Below the pieces are notes generated by a model, which saw only the letters and a program-made list of their open reading frames with translations, did not search any database and was not told the DNA's origin. The position numbers were made by a program, and so were the translations under genes. Of a stretch of 64,000 bases of DNA, positions 47,477 to 60,055 are shown piece after piece (positions within the stretch are counted from its first letter, which is position 1; every line of letters begins with the position of its first letter). The stretch comes from Metopolophium dirhodum (lineage: Eukaryota > Arthropoda > Insecta > Hemiptera > Aphididae): positions 30,688,393-30,752,392 of the forward strand of contig NC_083568.1 in assembly GCF_019925205.1 (NCBI RefSeq), in the 5' to 3' direction.

Positions 47477-47930
47477 GAGGATGTCAGTGCAGTATTTGTT
47501 TTCTCTCTCTGGCCACGCGCATTATAGACAAAACGCATTTACGAAAAATCATTTTTTTCTATATTTTTATGTTATCTTAGAGTAACATTACCTATTACAA
47601 AAAAGATAGAGAATAATAATTTAAGGGGAATGACATATAGATTTGTCAAAATAGTTTAAACCAAAACAATAACCTAACCAAAACAATTTAAACATAATTT
47701 AAATTTACAACATTTTTTTTTTTATTTTGAAAGTCGAATACTAAGTCAAATAATAATAAAATATAAAATCGATATGTCATTCCCTCAAAAATATTATTTT
47801 CTATCTTTTTTTAATAGGTGATTTTACTCTAAGATTACTTAAAAACATAGAAAAAATGATTCTGAGTTAATGCGTTTTGTACATATTGCGCGTGGGCCAG
47901 AGAGAAAAAAACAAATACGGCTGACTACTA
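47477..47930. mobile_element. Palindromic TTAA-type MITE with eroded right end
   Basis: The left flank is TTAA (47473-47476) and the left end GAGGATGTCAGTGCAG. The arms share TCTCTCTGG, CGCGCA and ACAAAACGCATT with the reverse complement near 47860-47930. The right terminus and flank are degraded. A distinct subfamily from 46755. Confidence 0.7.
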
Positions 47931-48120
47931 ATATATAACATATCCAAATCCAACATACTTATATATTATTGTTTATAAGTCTTTAGTAGGTAATAAGATG
48001 TAATGATATATGAGCCTGTTCCTTGTTGTTCAAATAAATAGGTATAAGATTCTATGATCTACCAAGCCCAAGTCATAGTTGATATATTCATAAGGTCTAC
48101 ATTTTCTGGATATTATGTTA

Positions 48121-48270
48121 TACAGTAAACTCTTGTTATGTTGAAGGTCAAAGAGAACTGAAAAAAGTTTGAGGTATGGAGCTTTATTATAATTGTAATT
48201 ATTTCAAGGGGATTTCAAAAGAGTTTGAGATATCGACATTCAACATAATAAGAATCTAATATATTTAACA
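48121..48270. mobile_element. Possible pogo/Tigger-type MITE
   Basis: TACAGTAAACTCTTGTTATG and a second arm ending in ATCGACATTCAACATAATAAG resemble the widespread pogo-type terminus (CAGT...CTCGTTAT). Boundaries are not secure. Confidence 0.4.
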
Positions 48271-48662
48271 TTACCGCAGGCCTAATTACAATAGTCAATT
48301 TTGTGAAGGAGACAGTATACTATATAACCAGTTAATATATTTTTATAGTTAAATCAACTTAATTTTTACAAATTGTCCACTACCTACTAGACATCATAGT
48401 TTGATGTTAAAATGAACATAGGGTGCTGTGATCCATTAAACAATTTACCAACCAAAAATTAACCTAAGCAATTAATAATTTCTGTTAGTAGTACTACTGG
48501 GATTCTATAAGTAGATGGCTTCTTTTTCTATTATTATTTATGTCAAATTAAAATATGTTAAATATATTTGTTCAGTTAGGTTCAAGTCAGTTTACATCAG
48601 TTTGGTTAATAAATTGTATCATTACATTTTAAATTACGCTATGATGTAAAAATAATTCTTAC
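48271..48662. other. Intronic A+T-rich DNA
   Basis: This immediately follows, on the minus strand, the splice donor of the exon at 48663-48868; no other feature. Confidence 0.5.
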
Positions 48663-48868
48663 CCTGTGAGTAACTGATCATTATTATGGTCTGTATCATC
48701 AATAAATTCCTGTTTAATAACTCTATTTAAAACTTGATCATTATTATACTCTGTCTTTGCAATAATTTCTTGTTCAATAGGTCTATTAAATACTTGATCA
48801 TCGCATCTAAGAAGTGGAATTGTCAACACTCTCGAACTATTTAATATATAATCATACCTAAAAGACAT
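48663..48868 (-). CDS. Upstream coding exon of the zinc-finger gene
   Basis: On the minus strand an ATG at 48868 opens 68 codons that end at a donor ACAGG followed by GTAAGA. The exon ends in phase 2. The zinc-finger exon begins with the single base that completes the codon, so the two join in frame. The protein is acidic and contains three tandem copies of a motif of about 20 residues (DDQVFNRPIEQEI, NDQVLNRVIKQEF, NDQLLTG). IKQE matches the SUMO-acceptor pattern, as does IKVE in the next exon. A T-rich tract and TTTTAG just inside the ORF offer an alternative acceptor, so the true start may lie in an exon further upstream. Confidence 0.6.
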
Positions 48869-49360
48869 TGAAAAAATGTATATTTTATTATTTAGTAGGC
48901 AATTACTGTTAAAATCATATACAATTAGTTACATAAATTATAAAAACACCTAGTTTTATAAAATAATTTCAAAATGTAGGTTAAAATTTCATATTTTTGT
49001 AACGTTTCAATACCTAATAGTATAGGTATTTGCTTACTTGGAATTTATTGCAGAATCATTAATTGATTGACTTAATGGTTTCATACTGAATTATGTTTTC
49101 CTTAATGTTTTTTGATTACTGTGAACATATAACATTAAAATTATGTACCTCTGAAGTCAAATAGGTCTTTTTGTGGGGGGAGGGGGGGGGAAGATTGTAG
49201 GCCATATATTTAGTAATAAGTATTTTTTGGTGTACAAACATTTTGGCTCTAAAAATTAAAAACTGAAATCAATTACAAGCGTCATCCTTGATTTAAAGTA
49301 ATCATACCCCTAACAAAACAAATGTGTTACACTAAATATTTTTTTGAAAAATAACAGAAT
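48869..49360. other. A+T-rich interval with a G run
   Basis: A G-rich run of about 18 lies at 49176-49191. No gene seen; it could include the zinc-finger promoter if the ATG at 48868 is the start. Confidence 0.4.
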
Positions 49361-49368
49361 ATCATTAC

Positions 49369-50142
49369 TAGTGTTTGAAGTATGAGAAATATTTCATGAA
49401 ATATTTCAAATGAAATATTTCAATGTTTTGTGAAATATTGGATTTTTATTAATTATTTCATTTTTATTTTTTAAATATTATTTTGATTTATATTTTTATT
49501 ATATATAAATTATAATTATAATTTATATTATTTCATGTGAATTGTTAGCTAGAAAACTATGATCTTTATAATATATACCTAAGTGCTGGTTTCCTTTTAC
49601 TGTTTCTTTTTAATATTTATTATGTTTTTTGTTTTATATAATTATAATACATGTCAACATTAAGAAGAAACAATGATTTTCATAACATAACATATATGAT
49701 AAACGTTATACCTAAGCGTTTTTTTTTAAATTTATATTTAATTTTTATATTTTTATTTTTATTATGTTTTTTGTATGTACAATTATACAAATACATGTCA
49801 TAAGGATTCTCGATCAAGAAAACTCTGATCTGATTTTTAACATATAACTATATAAGTTACCACGTACATGGTACATATACAATATACTTATTCCTTATTT
49901 GTTTTACATTTTTACATCAAATAATAGGTATAGCAAAAAAATACAATATTATATTATTATACATTTAAACCAAGAAAAAAATGTGTGTTAATGACTAATG
50001 AGGTATTTAATTTATTTAGATTAATTATTTAATATTTTACAAGACAAAACTACAAAAATAATGATAATTGAAATATTTCACACATTTTGAAATATTTCAA
50101 ATCATTTCATTTTTTTAAATTTCATGAAATTTTCAAACACTA
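49369..50142. mobile_element. hAT-type element with GAAATATTTC palindromes
   Basis: It begins TAGTGTTTGAA and ends TTCAAACACTA, with a perfect 8-bp duplication ATCATTAC (49361-49368, 50143-50150). Both ends carry clustered TGAAATATTTCA-like palindromes. The interior is A+T-rich without ORF. Confidence 0.9.
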
Positions 50143-50150
50143 ATCATTAC

Positions 50151-51956
50151 TAGTCGACTCTGCCTCATGCTCACATCACTTGTCACCACCATTTTCAACA
50201 TAACTAGCATTTTTATCAAAAACCAATAAAAATTAAAAATTGAAAAATAAATTCTAATTACCTATTATATAGTTGTAATATTAAATCATAAATCAATGGA
50301 AAACACAAAAATATATAACTTTTTATGATATAATAGAGAGAAATGAAGAAGTAGGTATGTTGTTCTGATAAAGTTATAACAGTGTACACAAGCGTTGAAC
50401 AGTGGTTATTTATGTGAGACTGTATAACCAGTAGATAGTAGTTATAAAATGGATAATTATGTAAAGCTTATGTCTACCTAAATAAGTTTTTTTTATGCCA
50501 ACACAGAATACATTGAGTAATGTATTCAATTTGTATTTTCATAGTTTCATACCTACTATACTATAAATTGTTGAAAAGAGACATTTATTAAAACAAGTGA
50601 TAACAAGTGTATAGAAATACATATAAAGACATTAAAACAACAAAAATTGTAATAAAAACTTGTAACTTGTATAAAATATTCAAAAAATAAACTAAGAGTA
50701 TAACAAATAAAATCCATTTAATTGAAGATTCTGACCACCTTAAGAAGCAATTAAAAAGATATATGATCTCAAAACATTTATTGATGGAACATCAAAACAA
50801 ACTGCACCAAGTAAGGAGTTCATTAAGTTGTTAATCCGCATAATAAGAATAATAATTACCCAAAAAAATTTTTTAATCAAAATCAGAGTGAAAAAAACCC
50901 GGAAAGCAATATGATTAAACCATCTGGCCCAGAAAGTAGCAATTTTCGGGACACCTTTTATAACAAAAATTCAAAGTATTACATGAAAAAGATGTAGAAC
51001 ATTCATACTTTAAGGAACAATAAACCACAATTATTTAAACTATTAATCTTTTTTTCAGTGATTACTACACTAAATACTTAACTTTTAATTTTTATTGTGT
51101 ATTACATTATCAATGTTTGGTATAGTATTATTAAAAATGATAATTTATTTAATTTATACGCTTTAATTTATACCTATGTCTGAATTATACTGAATAATTA
51201 TTAATTTATTATTTTTACGTATTAGTCACTTACATAATTATACCAAATTTTTATATTTATTTTATTCTACGATACATATAAGTAGACGCCGCTTATAAGA
51301 CTCACATTGAGATTTAGCACAAAGTGAGTATTATAACCGATTGAATCTTATAGGCGAAGTAGGAACAAACATTTTAATTAATTATTAGGTAACTTTATTT
51401 TGCTACTTTTAATTTTATAACATATTAGATATTATTATTAGGTACATATTATTAAATAAATATAATACATATTAACTTACATTACTAACATAGATTTGAA
51501 ACGTTTATTATTATTTTTAGTTATTACAAACTAAATCAGATAATATTTTATATTATATTACAGTATCGTCGTTGCGATAAATTTGAAATGCTATAAAACT
51601 TGTTGTACATACATAAGGTTTCCGCACACTGCAATACGACACTACGACGTAACTAAAGTGTATTTACTATTGAGTTGTAGACGGGCCAGTGGTTCCCAAT
51701 TCTTGAAATCATATTACTATTTACAAATACTCGCATGCGACATAACTCATACATTTTGAATTTAAAAGTTTTTATCGCATGCGACTGGTATGCGGTGTAA
51801 TGCAATTTATTGGTATTCTTGATTCATTAAACTGAAATCAACTGAAATCTTTTCCACTTGTCGAATGCGCAGATAGATTACATTAGACATCGTGATGAAT
51901 GAACCATTATGGTAACAACGCTATCATGTACTATGGTGTGGAACGTGGGCATAGGC
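50151..51956. other. Gene-poor interval
   Basis: The segment 51285-51365 has paired CGCCGCTTATAAGACTCAC and GTGAGT...TCTTATAGGCG arms and may be a small pogo-type MITE. The stretch from 51620 (GTTTCCGCACACTGC) is also repeat-like. No gene supported. Confidence 0.45.
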
Positions 51957-52181
51957 CATAGACCAATAAACTATAACGGACAGCGCTTAGAGAGAGACAG
52001 GTCAGGGGTACGATATAGAGTAAAAGAGAAAAGAGAACGTGGGGGAAATATAGTATTATAATAGTTTCAAACGTTAATGATTACCCCCTTTATGTTCTTT
52101 CTCTTATATGATTCCCGTACATTAATAGCAGGGCGGAGTGGAATGCGCTGTCCATTAGTTTATACTGTTTATAGGTCTATG
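51957..52181. mobile_element. Second copy of the 18.9-kb MITE, inverted, without LTR
   Basis: The ends CATAGACC...GGACAGCGC and the interior (GGTACGATATAGAGTAAAAG, GAACGTGGGGGAAATATAG) match 18914-19411 in reverse complement. It has the intact CTAT target of the solo LTR. Confidence 0.85.
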
Positions 52182-52826
52182 GACGTCGGTATGGACACGG
52201 ACACACGGTAACTAAAATCGTCACGGTAAATATTGTAGTGAGGGGAGCTATGAAATTTCGTTGGACGGACCACACAAAGGCCAAGGCCGGCGGGTTTACA
52301 CACAGTGTATTATGTAATCTAGTGCGCATGCGCGTCTAACTATTACAACCACGGCTATTATAGACATAATATAGATGCCAGATGGACTACGTAGTTCCTA
52401 CTTCCTACCCCCCCACCATCAATAAATTAATAAGAACATAATATAAGATCATATTATACTAATACTATGGATATTGTAGCTATATAGTAGCTACAGCGTA
52501 TGATTTTTGTTGCCGACGTACCGACGAGTCACCGAATTAGGTGGTCGGTGTGCTCAAGCGCGATGCAACTCCTCGCATAATTATCCATAGGTACAATAGG
52601 TATCTGTGAATACCACGGATATATATTCCTATATCTTAGTCCGTGGTGAATACATATGCGAGAAGTCACGTTGCGCATGCGCATATCGACCAAGGTTTAT
52701 AGATATTAGATAATAAACTATTTTTTGTTATCTGTATCTGTGAGGTAAATAATGTTTATCTCTACATTTTTCTCTCTCGTCTTCTTAGACCTAGTCACGA
52801 TTTAAGGTATATCTTAAATCGTGGAC
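52182..52826. other. G+C-richer unassigned DNA
   Basis: It contains two perfect palindromes, GCGCATGCGC near 52322 and GCGCATGCGC near 52675. No ORF or element boundary supported. Confidence 0.5.
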
Positions 52827-53502
52827 CAGGCGCGGCGTTTAGGGGGGGGCCATAGGGGCCATGGCCCCTCCCTAGAGGCCTAGACATCAAACTACGTAAA
52901 AATAATAATTTTTTTCAGAAATCTGTATAGAAGTTCTAAGAATTATAATCACGGCCTCTGTAGGGTGTAAATAGTTTTGGTATCGCAGTAAGCGGTTGGT
53001 CACACTGGCCATGTTATTGATAATATAATCTTGAATCTTTTATCTTATATCTCTCATGATATCTCTACGCTTAGTACGCTTCGCGCTTATTCGCTAAACT
53101 ATAATATTAAATATTGAATTTTCAAATTGTCTTTAGTAGTATAGTGTAGTAGTGTGTTCCGACTAGCGAGTAGCGACTACTATTAACTTTTAAGTTAATT
53201 GTCATTTGTCATTGTTTGATGCTTTGTTTCGCGCAGTTGTTTTTCCAGAGAAAAGTGTACAGTGTATTGTATTGTATTATTTGTATTAATTATGTCGTTT
53301 TCTAAAAGGAAACAGAAATCCATTTTTCAATTTTTTCGAAAGAAATCAAATGTACCACTTGATAACAATATTTATTTTACATTTTTACCTTCATACCTAC
53401 CTATTACATGTTTTTCCTCTGTGGTTGAAAAGTAGTATCATTTGTGGACCAAAGGATATTGCCCCCCCCCCCCCCCTAGAAGACGAATCAAATCCGCCAC
53501 TG
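52827..53502 (+). mobile_element. hAT internal-deletion derivative (676 bp)
   Basis: It begins CAGGCGCGGCGTTTAGGGGG and ends CGCCACTG. Perfect 8-bp duplications TCGTGGAC flank it (52819-52826, 53503-53510). G and C runs adjoin the two ends. The start of a transposase ORF remains at 53292. Confidence 0.9.
53292..53435 (+). pseudogene. N-terminal stub of a hAT transposase
   Basis: The 47-codon frame opens MSFSKRKQKSIFQFFRKKSN, the lysine-rich opening typical of ZMYM/TTF-type hAT transposases, then runs into unrelated sequence and the right terminus. The whole catalytic region is deleted. Confidence 0.6.
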
Positions 53503-53691
53503 TCGTGGACCCAGTATATTATAGAACATAGAGTACTATATTACTCTATGATATAGAATCACACTATCACAGTAACAAATTACATTATCATTGCCCGGCG
53601 GCCCGTCAAATTCATTTATATTAAAATTTTTATTTTTAGTTCAATATTATCATAAAAGTATAATAGAACAATATAATATATATTATATTAT

Positions 53692-53920
53692 ACTAGCTGG
53701 ACATGACAATGCGTTGTTATTGCCAGGTTTTTTTGTATTTAAAGTATCTACGGTTATTCGTTTTTGAATCACAACAAAATAATAAAATCGCTACATGAGA
53801 AGTCAAGTGAATATCCAATATTGTAAAAATTTAATTTGACTTTCGGTAGACATTTTTTTTTAAGGTAAGGTAAACAAACTTTTGACTTATGAGGAATCTT
53901 GTTTTAAATTTCAAATTTAC
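53692..53920 (+). repeat. Repeat fragments (ACTAGCTG type plus 36.3-kb family)
   Basis: ACTAGCTGGACATGACAATG resembles the head of the 24.1-kb repeat. From 53748, GTATCTACGGTTATTCGTTT and the following TACATGAGAAGTCAAGTGAA match 36930-37110. Confidence 0.6.
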
Positions 53921-55765
53921 TACCTCAGTTTATTTTTACAAAGGTCACTACACCGGTAAACTACTACCTATGCGTTACGTGACCAAAACCTCAATATATT
54001 TTATTCAGATTTGTAATTTGACAAAAACACTGTTGATTAACACATAACTCAGCATGTTCAGTGAGGAACATTATTCTGTTGAAATAAATAAAATTAAAAT
54101 TATATTTCTTGACACGAAAAAAAAAACACAATATTAACTTAAGTATCAAGTAACTTTATTACATTATATAATTTTGTGTTTATATAAACACATTTTATAA
54201 TAATATATTTAAATAAACAGTTTTTCAAAATATAGTGTTTAAAGTTGCAAACAACAAAAAATTTTAAATTTAAATTTTTACCATTATAATTTAGAAATTT
54301 TTACTGAAAATGACAAAATGTCAATAGAAAACGGTATTTAGATTATGAGTCTTAACATAGTAACTAGTAAGACAAAAATTAATAACATTCAACTATATAC
54401 TTATGTATTATTTATGTGTTTAGGTAGTTGCAGGTAAGCATAATATAAGACTGTTAATTTATTATTCATTATTATTCTCCTAGACTCGACAGTCTACATG
54501 TCAACTTATTGAACTTAAATAAACAATCTTACATATAACTATTCATTATTTGAATAATTATCAATGGAAATAAATCATTCTTTATTCTTTATGTTCAATG
54601 TCAATAAAATTGAAATCTTTATCTCGTATTGCTGAAGTTATATTGCGAAATTCAAAACAAATTATTAACCTATCAAACTAATATAATGCATATTCAATAT
54701 ACACATACAATTAATACTAATGATACTGAATTGTTGTATCCAAGCAGATTTATTTAATTCTAAGTACATATTATGATATATATTTATTTGGTCTAATCGT
54801 ATAGATAAAATCAGAAATTTTTTTTTAAACTTAATTGAGTTTTATATTGTACCAAAGTATTGTGTATTATTTATAATATATTATAATATCAATTGTGTAA
54901 ATTGCGATATTGTTAGTCTCTCGCATTCAACAACAAAAAACATTTTTATTTCTAACATAATATTTTTATTTATTTATTCGGCCAAAACAATTACAATATA
55001 ATACATTAATAATAATTGATACGAATACCAACTAAGCTAAAACAGCTGTAACAGATTATTACGTATTTATTATTATTAACTTCGTATATTATAATCCGTT
55101 ATACCCATGCAAATAACATAAAATCAGATTACTATAACTATAACCATTTTTTAACTCAAAAAAGAAATTCAACCTCTAAAAATTCATTAAAAATTACCAA
55201 AAAAATATAATTTGTGGTCTTAAATTAGTCATGCCCATTAAAAAAAAAATTATTGTGCGCATGCGCAAAATTAACTGTCACAAAAATAGTCTAATTATTT
55301 GAAAATGTGTATAATAATGTTGATTAGTTTACCAAAACAGCAGAATTGAAATATATGAAGCCAGCACATATTTATTAAGTGTTTCCACTTATCGTGATCA
55401 TACTATATAATAAATAATAATGTATATAACATTTAAGATTTCGGTGTAACACAGCCATAAAATAAAACAGTATTTATATAAGTTTTTTATATTGTATAAT
55501 ATATTAAACAAGCATATATAGCACAAAACAGTTTAGATACATATTAGTCACTAAACATTATAAAAGTAATAAATACAATTTTAAAAATTTCAGAATCTGT
55601 GGAACACCACTGATATAGGCTATTATAGTTTAAGTGTTAAACAGTGTCATAATAATTATTATTTTATATTTAATTTTTAACTATTTATTGTAAATCTATA
55701 CATATATTAAATATTATAATTATGTATATTTTACACTGTATGTCTGTACCATACTGTATACTTAA
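53921..55765. other. Gene-poor A+T-rich interval
   Basis: Only low-complexity ORFs. A third GCGCATGCGC palindrome lies near 55257. Confidence 0.55.
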
Positions 55766-56053
55766 CACGTTCACTGCGGGTCATATTTTTGTATACTTGT
55801 CGTGACACTGAAAAAATCCTAGTATTAAAACAAAATTTCCTAAAAATTGAATAATTAAAATGTCAGTGTACGATTTGCACTTGATTATGAAACAATGCTT
55901 ATAGAAGACGCTGACAAAAAACCAAAAGTTTAATCGTAATGCTGACCAAATTATAGTCCTTTAAATAACAAGGTACATGACGCCAATTGGCGTCATTCAG
56001 CATATGCAAACTATGTAAAATAATGCCTTTTGGCGTCATCCGCAGTGAACGTG
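55766..56053. mobile_element. piggyBac-type MITE (288 bp)
   Basis: Terminal repeats CACGTTCACTGCGG and CCGCAGTGAACGTG are perfect complements. The left flank is TTAA (55762-55765). The right is T then TTAA (56054-56058), one base offset. The interior has the palindrome TGACGCCAATTGGCGTCA. Confidence 0.8.
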
Positions 56054-57159
56054 TTTAAAATTAAATTGGAATTATATTCCGTTAGGTATATTAGGTTTAT
56101 TATTATTATTAATATCAATATATTATTAGTTTTAGAAAAATTGACATACAAAGTTCTTTGAACAATTTAAAATTAGAATATTCAAATTGAACCAATTAGT
56201 AATTTAGTTATTTGTTGTATTAATCATAATTTAAATATAAAATCTTATTTAATTATATTTAATACAATTATTAGATACAAAATACATTTATTAGGGTTTT
56301 ACTAATGTTTATTATAAAGCTACTTTCAATATCCAAAAAATAATGAATTCAATTTCCATAACTCATGTCTAACTAAATTTCTGAAGTCTAAACTAGGTAT
56401 ATGTTGCCCACTTTCCAATTCACATCTGGTCTTCGAAGATTTGCACTATTAAAATTGATTACCTACTTCTTCACAGTTGGACAATGGTAATATGGTATAG
56501 CCTACAAAATAAAACAAAAATACAATATAGATAATAATATTAAGTTTTAAAAACAATTTAAAAGAAAATACATTACTTTAAAATTAAGAGAAACATGAAT
56601 AAATTTTAATACTTCAATAAATTACAAAAAAAAAAATGTCTTTAAAGCTCCCTTCCTCCTTTTTGATACAGACTGAGGACCGTCAATGGTGGAGTTAACA
56701 CTAAGATTTGCAATTGTGGGCATGTTAATGAATAAAATTAACTCAAGATAAGCTAAGTTAAGTGAACACAAGATTGTTCTAAGTCAAAAGTTGATAGTTA
56801 ATAAATAATAAATTTAACTGGTTACATTCTGAATTTAATATGTTAATTTTAAAACAATTAATTTTTTTTTAATTCAAACACTTTAAATACCTAGTTAATC
56901 TCCACTTTTAAAGATATGACTTAGTTACATAAGTACCTAATTTTATGTTAGCTAATAGATTCCATTTTACTGTATGTGTAATTTATAAATTACACCTAAC
57001 TTATATAACCAACCATTCATTACTTACAATAGGTATTGTATTAGTTTGTTTATCTTTATTTCATATTAGTTTTTATTTTGTATTTTACTATTTTTTTATG
57101 ATAAAATAGGTACTTAATTAATATACTTATTGCATAAGATACATGTGAAGTTTTCATTT
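56054..57159. other. Gene-poor A+T-rich interval
   Basis: No supported coding sequence or repeat boundary. Confidence 0.55.
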
Positions 57160-57471
57160 TTCAATTCTTCAGTTATACATTTGTAGCATACCACCTACAC
57201 ACACATTATAAACTCTTCGCTGACATTTATTGCACTTAATCCAAGTAAAATTTACTTTTCTGTTTTGTGTACACATAAGGCATCTTTCACTAATATTATC
57301 AGAGTACATTATTATTAAACATTCATGCTTCAATGTATTTCTTAAATCAGTCACATTAACTTCCTTTGAAAAGCTCTGAGTAAACATTGGATTGTATGTA
57401 CTACAATAATACAACATGGAATTTGGGGTTCCAAAGACCCTTTTGCACCTGGCACCCCCTAGTTGCGCCAA
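57160..57471 (-). pseudogene. Cysteine-rich (PHD-like) coding relic
   Basis: A 100-codon frame carries CLMCTQNRKVNFTWIKCNKC and then CVGG. A shift of frame continues with TEELKNENFTCILC, so the cysteine spacing resembles a PHD/RING-type treble finger at the end of a protein. The sequence upstream (GCGCAACTAGGGGG) looks like a hAT-type terminus. Perhaps a tail of a transposon protein; identity unknown. Confidence 0.3.
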
Positions 57472-58744
57472 TGGTTATTAGTGTTATTACCAGGATTCAG
57501 ATTTTATAGCACCAAAAATCCTAAAATATGCGCTATAATATGTCCAAAAAAACCATAAAATATGCTCTATAAATATACCCTAAAAACATCAAAAATAGCT
57601 ACAAATAAAAATAAATACCAATCAAAATGTTAGTCAATTTTTCATAGTATATTGATAAAAAAAACTAAAATCTCCGTTAACGGTTTAAAAAAATTTGTAT
57701 CTACTGATTAACTTGATACCTTGAATGATGACATCATTTGTACGCAACTATTCAATGTTTTTTTGAGTAAATAAGAATAAAATTCAAGTAATTATTATTT
57801 ATTAATTAAATAATATTTTATTTATTTTACCTGAGTTACACTGTATGATTAAGTGTTTTGCCAAATTTTCAATTTTGAAGTTCTGGCGGTTATCAGTCAA
57901 CAATTACTTGAAGGTCGAAAAAGAACGTTCAATATCAACCAATGTAATAGGTGAATACTTAAAAAATACTATATCGTCACTCGTCAATTCTTCAAGATCT
58001 CCGTCTAATTTGCTATTTTCCTCTTCACCCGACAATATTTTGGAAATGCGTTTTAATGTTGACAAGCCATTATTATTTTCAAATACAGTTTTAAATTTAT
58101 TTTTTACAAATTATTGTACCTGCTTCACCCAGTAATGATTTGAACAATTATTCGATATCCTCAATTATTTTTAACACTGTTATTAAAGAAAGGCCTTTTG
58201 TTTGTAGTTAATTTATTCCTTCTATGAGAATTGTGAAGTTTGATTTTATATACGCTAGGTAGCTCTCAAGACCTGGTTTAACTTTGTATTTTAGTTTTTT
58301 TTTTACTCACTGCATCATCTTCATCGAGCTTTTAAATAACACGGCGAACAGTGTTCAAATTTTCACATTAATAAATGGCAGCGTTAATTCATGATCCCCA
58401 TCTTGTAATTATGGAATCTATTGGTAAACATATACCTGGAGTCTCTATTTTAAATATTTCGACTCTAGTAGGTGCTTTCTTAAATACTTTTTTACAATTT
58501 GCGATTACCTTTGTCAACAGTGCTAAAGTGGTCATGAACCTGTTCGGCAATTCTATGTAAGCCATGTGTTGCACATGTGACATGAATCATTTTTGAACAC
58601 TTAATGATTTTCAAGCTTTTTTCATATATGGTGCCGCATCTGATAAAAATAATAGTACATTGTCGTGCTGTATTCCATTTGGCCATAGTTTGCTCATAGA
58701 TTTGTCAAAAACTTTACTAATGGTAGAAAGATTATGTACCACCA

Positions 58745-60055
58745 GGCCTCCTACAATAAGGCGGTTGGCCTAGGATGGTTATAAAATAATGTCTACCCAA
58801 GAGATCTGGTAACTTTCATACAAGGAATTGGACGAAATTAATAACACAAGTATGTTGGTTAAAGCACCGTCGTGCGACAATAAATATAATATAAAATAAA
58901 CGAACAGAGACTCGGTGCAAATACCGTACAATAATATAAAATAATAAACAAAGCGGGCGCCCAATAAAATATTACAAGTACATAATAAATGATAAATAAT
59001 AAATAATAAAGAATACGATGAAATCACGCTTTATCACGGCGATAATCCGATGATAATAATTATAATGATAACTGAGAAGTGATACATAGAATAATAATAA
59101 GTAGAGTGATAACGTTACGGTTGAAGCAGGAACCAGTGTGACCACTCCAGCAGTTGACAATATTGAAACACCGTTGAAAGCTGGTGTCAGCCAGCAGGTC
59201 ACTGACCTCCGACAATGTGATAATAATATTTTTTTTTTTTTTTAAATGTCGTTTATTTGTGAAAATTTACAATCTATACTAAAATGGTACAATAAGTAAA
59301 TTTGAATGAAAGAATAAAATGAGGCAGTGAGAAAAAGACAATGAGTAGGAGTTTCACATTAGAAATTCCTACGTGGGTGGTAATTTAGGGAGAGAAAGTA
59401 ATAAACACGTTGAGTTTAACGGCGTTGAGAAGATCTCTGGGCCATTCACGTTTGAGGCGTCTGGCTGGGTTGTCTGGAAGAGCGTTGGTGTGAAGTTGAG
59501 CGATGAGGGGGTTTGAGTGATGTTCCATATTGGAGTGCAGGCGAAGATAATGTAAATGAATACGAATGATAATAATATTATAGACGCCGATTCGTAACTG
59601 CGGCTGATTACTGACCACCGGTGTGCGGATATACCCAAGTCTGAATCTCCTCAGTGGTGGCACCAAAGGCGATGTCGCACGATCCAACAATATTTGAATG
59701 CAGAATATTCACTAATGGCACACTTACGACCGACTCGTCGCGAAATGCTAGTGTACGAACGCACACTGCCGTAAAGCGGTGCAACAAAAAAAACACCCAC
59801 AAGAAGAGCGGTATAAAACACGTGCTTATTAGCACTGTTGCTACATGAAGAGCAACGGCGACAACTTCTCGTATTATGGTCACAATAGACCACAACGCAC
59901 TGTTGATATTCAATATTATTTGACGGTGGATAAGAGCCGACCGTCACATACCGACATGAGAAGGGGGAACGCTGGTGGACCCCCACGGACTTATCGTGGG
60001 CAAAGGTCACAAGTTCCGGGCGCGAGATAATTGAGCCAGTGGATATTATATCTTG
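58745..60055. mobile_element. Insertion of unknown class within the hAT transposase
   Basis: Transposase homology stops at about 60060 and resumes at about 58745. The intervening DNA is more G+C-rich and holds several short ORFs without motifs. Its ends show only a weak inverted match (CCACTGGC / CCTGGTGG) and a possible ATAAT duplication, so class and exact borders are open. Confidence 0.5.
59231..59567 (-). mobile_element. 5'-truncated LINE insertion with poly(A) tail
   Basis: A poly(T) run at 59231-59243 is the minus-strand tail. Perfect 12-bp duplications GATAATAATATT flank it (59219-59230, 59568-59579). The minus-strand frame NPLIAQLHTNALPDNPARRL then KREWPRDLLNA fits the C-terminus of a LINE ORF2. 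Confidence 0.85.

Noticed and set aside
52322..55266. GCGCATGCGC palindromes as regulatory sites (three occurrences)
   Set aside because: Three short matches in several kilobases with no promoter context; too weak to call.
57845..58135. Plus-strand 96-codon ORF
   Set aside because: The minus strand here reads the conserved C-terminal part of a hAT transposase.
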